IMG/VR virus record: IMGVR_UViG_3300047317_000335
Span: 1 to 40,212 of that record
Length of the DNA stretch: 40,212 nt
Strand: one strand, 5' to 3'
From: a virus
The notes beneath the pieces are model-generated. The model did no database searches, was not told the DNA's origin, and saw only the letters and a program-made list of their open reading frames with translations. This document shows, piece by piece, positions 6,856 to 14,290 of the stretch. Positions within the stretch are counted from its first letter, which is position 1, and every line of letters begins with the position of its first letter. The position numbers were made by a program, and so were the translations under genes.

Positions 6856-8105
6856 GCCTGCTAAAGCGTGCTGCTGACACTTCCAAGCGCTTTTACGCGC
6901 CGTCCGGTGGGGGAGACCCTTGGACGATTCCCAGTAACGGCAGCCTTGCCGCGTACACAGCGTCCGGCGTGCCGGTGAACGATGACACGGCCATGCAGAT
7001 GATTGCCGTTGCTGCCTGCGTGCGCCTGCTCTCTGACGCTGTCAGTGGACTTCCCCTTGATGCCGTCCGGGCCAAGGGTGAGATCCGGGAGACCATTGAG
7101 CCCCCTCCGGCGATTGTTGCTGACCCGTTCGGGGGTGCGCAGACTTCCGGATTGCCGACACGGCGCCAAGGCATGGCTCAGATGATGGTGTCCTTGCTGC
7201 TCCGGGGCAACGCGTATTGCCTGGTGCTGGCGCGTGATTCCTACGGGCGTCCCATGCGCCTCCGTGTGCTGCACCCGGACCGCGTTGACTGCACCTTTGA
7301 TGAGTCCGGCCAGCGGGTGTACAAGATCGACCGCAAGCCTGTTGATTCGCCGGAAGACATTGTGCACCTTATGGGCATGGCGTATCCGGAGTCTCCCACG
7401 GGCATGAGCGTCATTAGCTACGCGAGGCAGGCTATTGGCCTTGGCCTTGCCGCTGAAGAGTTTGGCGCCCGTTTCTTCGGTGAAGGCGCGCACATGACTG
7501 GTGTGCTTGAGATTGAGGCAGACCTAGACGTTGCTCGCGCCCGGCAGATCAAAGAGAATTTCGGCGCCTCGCACAGTGGGCTGAAGAACTCTCATGCCGT
7601 TGGTGTGCTGTCTGGCGGAGCTAAGTGGAAGCCCATTTCAATCTCGCCGGAAGATGCGCAGTTCCTTGGAACGCGTGCCGCGCAGAACCTTGATATTGCC
7701 ATGTTGTTTGGTGTCCCGCCGCACATGCTTGGGCAGGTGGACAAAACGACGTCATGGGGAACGGGTATTGAGCAGCAAGGCTTGGGATTCCTCGCCTACA
7801 CGCTCAGTGCGTGGCTTGGCCGCTTTGAAGATGCATGGTCCGCCATGCTTCCGCGCCCCCAGTCTGCCCGCTTCAATGCTGACGCGCTCTTGAGGACCGA
7901 CACAGCGGGTAGGTACGCCGTTTATACGGCTGCCCGTTCAACCGGCATTCTCACTGTCAATGAGATCCGCGCACTTGAGAATTACGCGCCGATCGCTGAC
8001 GGAGACGATATCGCTATGCCGCTGAATTCGTCGGCACCCAAGATGAAAGACAATGAGGCGTCACCTACGGCGCCAAAGGCGGATGCGTTGGGAGCAGTGC
8101 TGTGA
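6852..8105 (+). CDS. Portal protein, HK97 type
   Basis: About 417 aa. Forms the dodecameric ring at the capsid vertex that holds the terminase and tail. Typical segments are AVAACVRLLSDAVSGLPLDA near 55, LLLRGNAYCLVLARD near 120, VLHPDRVDC, GMSVISYARQAIGLGLAAEEFGA, and FGVPPHMLGQVDKTTSWGTGIEQQG, which is characteristic of the family. The start is probably TTG 6852, overlapping the previous TGA; GTG 6837 is the upstream alternative. The stop overlaps the protease start by four bases. Confidence 0.95.
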   Translation: MSLLKRAADTSKRFYAPSGGGDPWTIPSNGSLAAYTASGVPVNDDTAMQMIAVAACVRLLSDAVSGLPLDAVRAKGEIRETIEPPPAIVADPFGGAQTSGLPTRRQGMAQMMVSLLLRGNAYCLVLARDSYGRPMRLRVLHPDRVDCTFDESGQRVYKIDRKPVDSPEDIVHLMGMAYPESPTGMSVISYARQAIGLGLAAEEFGARFFGEGAHMTGVLEIEADLDVARARQIKENFGASHSGLKNSHAVGVLSGGAKWKPISISPEDAQFLGTRAAQNLDIAMLFGVPPHMLGQVDKTTSWGTGIEQQGLGFLAYTLSAWLGRFEDAWSAMLPRPQSARFNADALLRTDTAGRYAVYTAARSTGILTVNEIRALENYAPIADGDDIAMPLNSSAPKMKDNEASPTAPKADALGAVL

Positions 8106-8812
8106 CAGATTTTTCTAGCCGTGCCGAACGGCGCAACGTACGGGAGGATAGGCGCCGCCCGTTCGAGGGTATGGAGCTGCGTGAGCAGTCAGACGGCACA
8201 CTCCGTTTCACTGGCTATGCCAGCGTGACAGAGACCCCGTACGAAATGAGTGACTGGCTGGGCGACTATGCCGAGGTTGTCCGCCGGGGCGCGTTCACCA
8301 AGACTCTCGCTGAGGGTGCTGACGTCCCGTTTAAGCTCAACCATGACGGCATGACGCTTGCGCGGACTAAGTCAGGCACCATGCGGCTATCGGAAGACTC
8401 GACGGGCCTTCACGTTGAGGCTGACTTGGACCCGGCTAACGGCCAGGTTCGGGACATTCGCAGCGCCATGGAGCGTGGCGACCTTGACGAAATGTCGTTT
8501 GCTTTCCGGGTCACCCGTCAGGAGTGGTCGCCGGACTACACACAGCGGGACATCACTGAGGTCAACATGAACAAGGGTGATGTGTCGATAGTCAACTACG
8601 GCGCCAATCCGCACACGTCTGGGCTTACCTCGCTGCGCGGCGCGCTGACTGACGGCACTCTCGACCGTGACCGGCTGGCGGAGCTAATCCGCTCCGTTCC
8701 GGAACTTGCCGACATGCTTGCCGAGCGCACTGAAGAGCCAGCGCCGGAAGCGGAACCCCGCAGCGAGGATCTTTCGCTGTATGAGGCGCGACTCCGCGCC
8801 CTAAAGCTTTGA
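8102..8812 (+). CDS. Prohead maturation protease, HK97 (S78) type
   Basis: A 236-aa serine protease that cleaves the capsid delta domain during head maturation. RFTGYASVTETPYEM and VRRGAFTKTL are family signatures. FKLNHDGMTLARTKSGTMRL contains the catalytic-type His, and DEMSFAFRV the Ser. The C-terminal tail is acidic and Pro-rich. GTG 8102 overlaps the portal stop, so the two are translationally coupled. Confidence 0.95.
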   Translation: MTDFSSRAERRNVREDRRRPFEGMELREQSDGTLRFTGYASVTETPYEMSDWLGDYAEVVRRGAFTKTLAEGADVPFKLNHDGMTLARTKSGTMRLSEDSTGLHVEADLDPANGQVRDIRSAMERGDLDEMSFAFRVTRQEWSPDYTQRDITEVNMNKGDVSIVNYGANPHTSGLTSLRGALTDGTLDRDRLAELIRSVPELADMLAERTEEPAPEAEPRSEDLSLYEARLRALKL

Positions 8813-8813
8813 C

Positions 8814-8835
8814 CAGCGTGTGAATTAACACGCTG
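8814..8835. repeat. 22-bp palindrome, copy 3
   Basis: CAGCGTGTGAATTAACACGC then TG. The last base of the core GAATTC is changed to A, yet AGCGTGT/ACACGCT pairs perfectly. It lies one base after the protease stop and 125 bases before the capsid gene. Confidence 0.85.
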
Positions 8836-8909
8836 CTCTGCCCGCCCGGTTTACGCCGGAGCCTACGCCGGACCCCATGCAGCACGGGGCACCACCTAGG
8901 CCACCACCT

Positions 8910-8945
8910 AACGCAAGTGGTGGGCGATTCCCCAAGAATCGAACC
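8910..8945 (+). promoter_or_regulatory. Hairpins in the capsid leader
   Basis: CCACCAC pairs with GTGGTGG around TAACGCAA, and directly after it CGATTC pairs with GAATCG. These two hairpins fill the leader just before AGGAAAGG, the capsid ribosome-binding site. They may stabilise the abundant capsid mRNA or mark a processing site. Confidence 0.4.
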
Positions 8946-8960
8946 TAGGAAAGGTCCCTA

Positions 8961-10295
8961 ATGGACAAGCGTTCCCTCATTGCCAAGCTGGTGGCCAAGC
9001 GCGCTGAAGAGCGTGGAAAGCTTGACGCGCTGCTGGAGTCCGCCAAGACTTCGGAGGCGCGCGCGCTTTCCGAAGATGACAAGGCCAAGTTTGACGCTGG
9101 CGAGTCTGAGATCCGCGCGCTTGATGAGCGTGTGGCGGAGCTTGACGCGGCTGTGCGTGCGGATGAGGCTGCGGCGGACATGGCCAAGCGCTATGCGCCG
9201 TCCGGCGTGACTGTGACCAGCGAGCCGGAGATTTACCGGTCTGGTGTTGGCGGTAACTCGTACTTCCGTGACATGTGGAATGCGCGCCAGAATGGCGACC
9301 GTGACGCCATGGACCGACTTCAGCGAAACAACCAGGCCCGTGCTGCTGAAAAGCGCGCACTGACCACGGTTAACGGCGCCGGTGGCGAATTCGTCCCCCC
9401 GCTGTGGCTTGAGTCGCAGTTTGTGCGCCTCGCGCGTCCCGCCCGGATTACCGGCAACCTTGTGCCCACGCAGCCCCTTCCGGCTGGCACTGACTCCATC
9501 AGCATTCCCAAGGTTTCGACCGGCACGGCCGTTGCGGTGCAGGCGACTCAGAACAGCGCCGTACAGCAGACGGACCTTGCGACCACGTCCGTCAACTCGA
9601 CGGTTACCACCATTGCCGGTGGTCAGACGGTTTCGCTCCAGCTCATTGAGCAGAGCCCGTTGAACGTGGATGACATCATCCTTGCGGACCTTGCTGCGGC
9701 CTATGCCCAGCAGTACAACACTCTGATTCTGTCCGGCTCCGGCTCCGGCGGTAACCCCACCGGTATTTTCACGCTGTCGGGCACCAACGCTGTCACCACC
9801 AGCGCGGCCACGATCACGGGTGTCTACGGCGCTATCGCCAACGGCATTCAGCAGGTTCACACGAACCGGTTCCTGCCGCCGGACACGATCATCATGCACC
9901 CGCGCCGGTGGGCTGCTCTGCTGGCTGCTGTCGACTCGACCGGGCGCCCGCTGGTTGTCCCTAACGCCAATGCGCCGATGAACGCGCTTGGTAACCAGGG
10001 TGAGCCGGTGTCCCAGGGCTACGTGGGCACGATTCAGGGTCTCCCGGTTTACGTGGATTCCCTCATCCCCACCAACGTTGGCGCCGGTACCAACCAGGAC
10101 CGCATCATCGTTGCCCGCATGGCGGATCTGATGGCGTGGGAGGGCAACGTCAAGGCGGAGGCTTTCCCGCAGACGTACGCCAACCAGCTGTCTGTGTTCG
10201 TCCGGCTGTACAACTACATGTCGTTCCAGCCTGCCCGTTACCCCAAGTCGATTTCGGTTATCGACGGTACCGCGCTGGTCCCGCCGTCTTTCTAG
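8961..10295 (+). CDS. Major capsid protein, HK97 fold
   Basis: A 444-aa protein. The first about 80 residues form a charged coiled-coil-like delta domain (KRAEERGKLDALLESAK, SEIRALDERVAELDAAV) that would act as scaffold and be removed by the protease. The mature part begins around residue 90 and contains GGEFVPPLWLESQFV, TGNLVPTQPLPAGTDSISIP, ILSGSGSGGNPTGIFTLSG and IIMHPRRWAALLAAVD, all typical of HK97-like capsids. ATG 8961 has a strong ribosome-binding site (AGGAAAGG). It stands as its own unit between palindromes 3 and 4. Confidence 0.95.
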   Translation: MDKRSLIAKLVAKRAEERGKLDALLESAKTSEARALSEDDKAKFDAGESEIRALDERVAELDAAVRADEAAADMAKRYAPSGVTVTSEPEIYRSGVGGNSYFRDMWNARQNGDRDAMDRLQRNNQARAAEKRALTTVNGAGGEFVPPLWLESQFVRLARPARITGNLVPTQPLPAGTDSISIPKVSTGTAVAVQATQNSAVQQTDLATTSVNSTVTTIAGGQTVSLQLIEQSPLNVDDIILADLAAAYAQQYNTLILSGSGSGGNPTGIFTLSGTNAVTTSAATITGVYGAIANGIQQVHTNRFLPPDTIIMHPRRWAALLAAVDSTGRPLVVPNANAPMNALGNQGEPVSQGYVGTIQGLPVYVDSLIPTNVGAGTNQDRIIVARMADLMAWEGNVKAEAFPQTYANQLSVFVRLYNYMSFQPARYPKSISVIDGTALVPPSF

Positions 10296-10318
10296 TCTGA
10301 ACGGTTGATGGTTCGGGG

Positions 10319-10340
10319 CAGTGTGTGAATTCGCATGCTG
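10319..10340. repeat. 22-bp palindrome, copy 4, in a terminator-like hairpin
   Basis: CAGTGTGTGAATTC followed by GCATGCTG. Outside it, CGGGG pairs with TCCCG, so transcript through the site would form a longer stem. It lies 23 bases after the capsid stop. Confidence 0.9.
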
Positions 10341-10369
10341 TCCCGTTCCATGCTTAGCGAAAGGGACAC

Positions 10370-10618
10370 ATGAATCCGATCAATTACGCGCGCGGCCTGG
10401 TCGACGAATTCGACGGGACGCAGCGATCCGGCGATAAGGAGCGGGAAGCGCTGGTGCGCGAATCGCTGGCTTGGGTCGCTGGTGAGCTGGACAAGCTTGA
10501 GGGTGCCTCGCTGACCGATGGCGTGCGTGAGCTTTACGAGGGTGCCAAGGCTGCCGTTTCTGACGTGCTGGCCAGCAAGCCCAAGCGTGCGGCCAAGGCT
10601 GCCGCCACTGACGCGTAG
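10370..10618 (+). CDS. Small acidic/Ala-Lys-rich protein after capsid, 82 aa
   Basis: The product is predicted helical: YARGLVDEFDGTQRSGDKER, then SLAWVAGELDKLEG, and ends in a Lys/Ala-rich tail (SKPKRAAKAAATDA). Its position between capsid and connector is where head decoration or assembly-helper proteins of actinophages lie, but I do not recognise the family. AAAGGGACAC before the ATG provides the ribosome-binding site and partly pairs with the palindrome-flanking TGTCCC. Confidence 0.8.
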   Translation: MNPINYARGLVDEFDGTQRSGDKEREALVRESLAWVAGELDKLEGASLTDGVRELYEGAKAAVSDVLASKPKRAAKAAATDA

Positions 10619-10626
10619 GGGGAATC

Positions 10627-11517
10627 GTGCCGCTGATCTACTTCACCGGTCAGGACGTTGCGCTTACGGCCAGTCCGCTGGATGACAGCGGCAACCCTCC
10701 CGGAGGCGCTGTAACCGTCTCTGTGACCGTTACAGACCCGTCCGGGTCTCCCAGCACCCCAACAGTCTCCGGGCCCGTCAGCGGGGCATACACAGCCGTT
10801 GTGCCGTCCGTGAGCGTCACGGGTGTGTGGCTGGCGCGCTGGACGGCTACCGGTACCGGCGTGCGCTGGACGTACGAAACTCAGTTTCAGGTGCGCGCTC
10901 CGGGGGTTGAGCAACTTGTTGACCTCCCCAGCGTCAAGGCGCACTTGAACATTCCGGCCAGCGACACGCGGCAGGATGACGAGCTACAGGGTTTCATCCT
11001 CGCTGCTGGCGAGATTGCCCGTAACCACTGTGGGCCCTTCATTCCGGAGACTCATACGCAGTATTTCGACGGTGGGCGCGAAAAGGTAGTGCCGGACTTT
11101 GTGCCGGTAGCCAGCGTGCTGAGTATCACGGAGTACTACGGACTGAGCGCGTTCCCGCTGACTGAGCAGCCGCTAGACGCTCAGACAAACGCGTTTGCCT
11201 TCACCGTGGACACCAGCACGGGGCAGATCACGCGCCGGACGCTCGGAGGCGAGGCGGCAACGTTCGCTTTCGGCAGTAAGAACATCAAGGTTGTGTACAC
11301 AGCGGGTCGCGCTGGTGCCGTGCCGTGGTCTGTGCGCCTTGGCGTGCTGGAGCTAATCCGCCACATGTGGCAGATGACTCAGCAAGGTGGGGGACGGCCC
11401 AAGTTCAACGGCGGAGCCTATGAAGGTGGCGAGGCGAGTGTGCCCACTGGCTTTGCTATCCCGTCCCGCGTGCTGGAGCTGTGGCAGACGTACTACAGGG
11501 GGCCCGGTATCGCATGA
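10627..11517 (+). CDS. Head-tail connector with N-terminal Ig-like domain
   Basis: 296 aa, GTG start after AGGGGGAATC. Residues about 1-95 are a beta-rich, Thr/Ser/Val-rich domain (AVTVSVTVTDPSGSPSTP) resembling phage Ig-like modules. Residues about 96-296 resemble gp6-type connectors: VDLPSVKAHLNIPASDTRQD, DDELQGFILAAGEIARNHCG, a beta middle (VASVLSITEYYG) and LGVLELIRHMWQMTQ near the end. It would sit under the portal. The fused Ig-like domain makes it longer than plain connectors and may be surface exposed. It overlaps the next gene by four bases. Confidence 0.8.
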   Translation: MPLIYFTGQDVALTASPLDDSGNPPGGAVTVSVTVTDPSGSPSTPTVSGPVSGAYTAVVPSVSVTGVWLARWTATGTGVRWTYETQFQVRAPGVEQLVDLPSVKAHLNIPASDTRQDDELQGFILAAGEIARNHCGPFIPETHTQYFDGGREKVVPDFVPVASVLSITEYYGLSAFPLTEQPLDAQTNAFAFTVDTSTGQITRRTLGGEAATFAFGSKNIKVVYTAGRAGAVPWSVRLGVLELIRHMWQMTQQGGGRPKFNGGAYEGGEASVPTGFAIPSRVLELWQTYYRGPGIA

Positions 11518-11981
11518 GCATCCCTTCTAGTACAGCGCCAGCGGTCCGACAGTGGCTTTATGACCAGTGCACCGCGCTGCTCCCGCTGGACCAGGCAGAC
11601 ACTCACGCATCGCTGCTGGTGTGCTTTGACCAACCGGGCCCGAACAATCCGGAAGACATTGTGGCCATTGGTGGTGTCCGGCGTCAGCTCAAGGTGGCCG
11701 CGATGATTGGCGGAGGTGGCGCCGGTTGGCTCGATGAGCACTACACAGTCTCGGTTGTCATTGACGTTTTTCGCGGCGGTGACAGCGGGCAGGTGGCCTA
11801 CTTGCGCGCCATGGACCTTGCCAACGCCGTAATTTCCATCGTGCGGACGGATCTCACCCTTGGTGGCCACGTCATTAAGGCGGTACCCACGGGGGATGAC
11901 GCGGAAGTGGAATGGGACAGCGAGCATGGCGGCAAGCATGCGTGCGTGACTGTCGAAATCGAATGCGTAACGAGGATCTAA
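11514..11981 (+). CDS. Probable tail terminator or tail completion protein
   Basis: 155 aa. ATG 11514 overlaps the previous TGA. SSTAPAVRQWLYDQCTALLP at the start, YTVSVVIDVFRGG in the middle and CVTVEIECVTRI at the end give the alpha-beta pattern and length of tail terminator (tail-completion) proteins that cap the tail tube. The position, after the connector and before the tail tube, fits. Sequence motifs in this family are weak, so the name relies partly on order. Confidence 0.65.
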   Translation: MSIPSSTAPAVRQWLYDQCTALLPLDQADTHASLLVCFDQPGPNNPEDIVAIGGVRRQLKVAAMIGGGGAGWLDEHYTVSVVIDVFRGGDSGQVAYLRAMDLANAVISIVRTDLTLGGHVIKAVPTGDDAEVEWDSEHGGKHACVTVEIECVTRI

Positions 11982-12187
11982 TGCCGGAATTCACTTACAG
12001 CGGAGACGACTCCCGCTATTACCCGTCACTTGCGCTGGCCGTTGAGCCTGGCGACACCGTGACGCTTGACTCTGACCCCGGTGACGGCCGGTTTACGGCC
12101 AAGGGTGTTACGCCCGTGGCTGCCGTTCCCGCTACTGACCTGGCGCCGGTTTCTGCGCCTGCTGACATCCCGGAGGTTGGCAACTAA
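11981..12187 (+). CDS. Small hypothetical protein before tail tube, 68 aa
   Basis: ATG 11981 overlaps the previous TAA by one base, and its own TAA overlaps the tail-tube ATG by one base, so it is embedded in a tightly coupled chain. The product is acidic with an N-terminal beta-like part (MPEFTYSGDDSRYYPSLAL, VEPGDTVTLDSDPGDGRF) and a Pro/Ala-rich end. Similar small neck-region proteins occur in other actinophages; the role is unknown. Confidence 0.75.
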   Translation: MPEFTYSGDDSRYYPSLALAVEPGDTVTLDSDPGDGRFTAKGVTPVAAVPATDLAPVSAPADIPEVGN

Positions 12188-13152
12188 TGCCCAAGGCAAC
12201 ACAGCTCTCATTTCTCGGTATCGCCAAGGAAGTCACTCCGGGCACCGCCGTACCGTCCACCAACTACATTCCCGTTACGCAGCTCACCCCCAAGGACAGC
12301 GTCACGCTGCTTGAGGACAAGGGACTGCGCGGCGCTTTCGTTGATGTCTACGACGAGATTGCGGCGAACATTTCCGCAACCGTGGACTTTGACGGCAACG
12401 TCCACCCGGACACCATCGGTTTTCCGCTGGCTGGCATCCTTGGTGACGTCGTCACCTCCGGCGCCTCCGCTCCGTTCACGCACAACTTTGCGGTACTCAA
12501 CACTGGCACCGGTCAGCCTCCGTCGTACACGCTGAACGACAACTATGTCGCGGGTAACCGGCAATACGCTGGCGCCAAGTTTTCTGAGCTTGGGTTTAAG
12601 TTCACTGACGCTGGCCTGCTGACCTACTCCGCCAAGGCCACCACGTTTGGCAGCGCCACGGCGACCGCTCCGACTCAGTCCTTTACCACCATCCCGCCCA
12701 TGACTGGCTGGCAGGGTGTCGTGCAGATTGGTGGCATCACGCAGGCTGGCGTGATTGATGGCGAGGTGACCATCAAGCGAGCCGTGACCATCATCAACGG
12801 CATTGACGGGTCTCAGAACCCCGCGACGCTGTGGTCTGGTCCGGTTCAGGTTGATGGCAAGGCCACGCTGGTCATGGAAGATGACACGCAGCTGACCAAC
12901 TATCTGACCAACACGCGCCCGGCAATTGACTTCAACTTCACTTCCGGGGCTGGCGCTGCCGCCGTTCAGCTCAAGCTGCACATGTCCAAGTGCGCCATTA
13001 GCGCTGCGGATGTGACGCGCGGCAAGGATTACATTGAAATTCCGATCACGTGGACGGCGCTTGCCAACGCCACTGACATTGGGGCTTCAAACGGGTATTC
13101 GCCCATCAAGGTGACCATTCAGAACGCGATTGCGGCGGGGACGTACAAGTAA
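12187..13152 (+). CDS. Major tail tube protein
   Basis: A 321-aa protein that polymerises into the tail tube. It has the beta-rich, Gly/Thr/Ala-rich composition of siphovirus tail tubes, with FLGIAKEVTPGTAVPSTNYI at the N-terminus (a common start of this family), DVYDEIAANISATVDFDGNV, and a C-terminal ITWTALANATDIGASNGYSP segment. It lies directly before the tail-assembly chaperones and tape measure, the usual order. Start and stop both overlap neighbours. Confidence 0.9.
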   Translation: MPKATQLSFLGIAKEVTPGTAVPSTNYIPVTQLTPKDSVTLLEDKGLRGAFVDVYDEIAANISATVDFDGNVHPDTIGFPLAGILGDVVTSGASAPFTHNFAVLNTGTGQPPSYTLNDNYVAGNRQYAGAKFSELGFKFTDAGLLTYSAKATTFGSATATAPTQSFTTIPPMTGWQGVVQIGGITQAGVIDGEVTIKRAVTIINGIDGSQNPATLWSGPVQVDGKATLVMEDDTQLTNYLTNTRPAIDFNFTSGAGAAAVQLKLHMSKCAISAADVTRGKDYIEIPITWTALANATDIGASNGYSPIKVTIQNAIAAGTYK

Positions 13153-13583
13153 TGAAGAGAATTGATCTGCCCTCCGGCGCGACTGCCGATATCCGCGAGG
13201 TTGCCGACGTAACCGAGCGTGCGCGGCGCCCCATCAAGCGAATTCAGACCCGGCTTGCTGGTCTCCCTGCGTTCGTGAACGCCATTGATGAGGCCAAGGC
13301 CCAGCGTGAGGGGGAGGAGCTTTCTCCGGAAACTCAGCTCAAGATTGCCGCCGGTATGGGCGAGGCGTTTGACCTGCTGGAAGAGCTTAACGATTCCCTG
13401 GTGGCCGCGCTGGTGGCTGGGTGGTCGTATGGCTTTGCCGTTTCCGTGGATGCTGTGCAGGATCTTCCGGGCCGTGACCTTGACGCGCTCCGTACTGCTG
13501 TCTCGCCGTACCTGTCGCAGCTCAACCCTGACTTTGACCCGTCGCCGGAGCCGGAGTCCCCTTCCGTCGCCTCCGTCGCCTAA
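13152..13583 (+). CDS. Tail assembly chaperone, upstream (G) part
   Basis: 143 aa. ATG overlaps the tail-tube stop by one base. The product is helical and acidic (IKRIQTRLAGLPAFVNAIDE, MGEAFDLLEELNDSLVAALV, LSQLNPDFDPSPEPESP), as in chaperones that coat the tape measure during tail assembly. The gene ends where an open region begins in the -1 frame, as in the G/GT pair of lambda and most siphoviruses. Confidence 0.85.
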   Translation: MKRIDLPSGATADIREVADVTERARRPIKRIQTRLAGLPAFVNAIDEAKAQREGEELSPETQLKIAAGMGEAFDLLEELNDSLVAALVAGWSYGFAVSVDAVQDLPGRDLDALRTAVSPYLSQLNPDFDPSPEPESPSVASVA

Positions 13584-13795
13584 CGGAGGCTCTTTCCCGC
13601 ACGGACGGGATTGAGTACACAGCGGATGAGATACCTAGCGAGGAATACCGGACGTGGCGGCTGTGCACATTGCTGCATTGTCGCCCGTCCGAGCTAGAGC
13701 ATGAATCCGCCGTGACCCTTGATTGGGTGCTGGCCACTGACGACGCCGTTCAAAAGGCGCGCAAGACAGTTGAGGAGCGTGCCAACAATGGCTGA
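13583..13795 (+). CDS. Tail assembly chaperone, downstream (T) part in -1 frame
   Basis: This 70-codon open stretch has no start codon near its beginning and overlaps the previous stop in the -1 frame, so it is best explained as the C-terminal part of a GT fusion made by ribosomal frameshift. The -1 frame is blocked by TGA at about 13537, which puts the shift between there and 13583. C-CCT-TCC at 13559-13565 is the only slippery-like site I see and it is not canonical. The product contains YRTWRLCTLLHCRPSELEHE and ends KARKTVEERANNG. It overlaps the next gene by eight bases. Confidence 0.75.
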   Translation, partial: TEALSRTDGIEYTADEIPSEEYRTWRLCTLLHCRPSELEHESAVTLDWVLATDDAVQKARKTVEERANNG

Positions 13796-14288
13796 AGGCA
13801 TGGGCGCAGTCGTCAAGGGAGTGCGTGAGGTAGGTGTGGCGCTCACAGAGATGGACGTTGCCGTAAATGAGGCGACGCGACTCACAGTTAGGCGTGCGAC
13901 GCGTTACACCAAGGGGCGAATTAAGGGCAGCATGCGCGGTCGCCCACGCTGGGGTCACAAGGGAGCGGACCCCGTAACCGGGCAGCCTGCTGTACACACT
14001 GGCCGTGTGCCCGACCACATTAACCGCACCGGCGGACCGGGGCGCCTCACCGGTGACCTTTCTAGGTCTATCCGGAATTCACGCAGGCCACGCCCGGAGG
14101 GTGCTGGGGCATGGTCAGCGGTAGTCATGGCAGGTGGTAACGACGGATATCAGAACCGCTATAAGGCCACCGTTGAAGCCAAGACACCGTATTTCAAGCC
14201 TGGTGTTGAAAAGTCCTCACCCAAGATCCGCGCAATGTTTGAAGGTTCTTGGGCTGCGGCCACCAACGGCAAGGGAAAGAGGAGGTAA
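13788..14288 (+). CDS. Possible HK97 gp10-like neck or tail protein
   Basis: 166 aa, basic. GPGRLTGDLSRSIRNSRRP is the kind of segment (TGxLxxSI) seen in HK97 gp10-like neck or tail-completion proteins, and an N-terminal helix (MGAVVKGVREVGVALTEMDV) fits as well. The unusual point is location: it stands between chaperone and tape measure instead of before the tail tube. Start ATG 13788 overlaps the end of the T frame. The assignment is tentative; a minor tail protein is the alternative. Confidence 0.7.
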   Translation: MAEGMGAVVKGVREVGVALTEMDVAVNEATRLTVRRATRYTKGRIKGSMRGRPRWGHKGADPVTGQPAVHTGRVPDHINRTGGPGRLTGDLSRSIRNSRRPRPEGAGAWSAVVMAGGNDGYQNRYKATVEAKTPYFKPGVEKSSPKIRAMFEGSWAAATNGKGKRR

Positions 14289-14290
14289 CC

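Noticed and set aside
8958-9899. 313-aa minus-strand frame opposite the capsid gene
   Set aside because: The forward capsid is unmistakable; the reverse frame is a codon-bias artefact.
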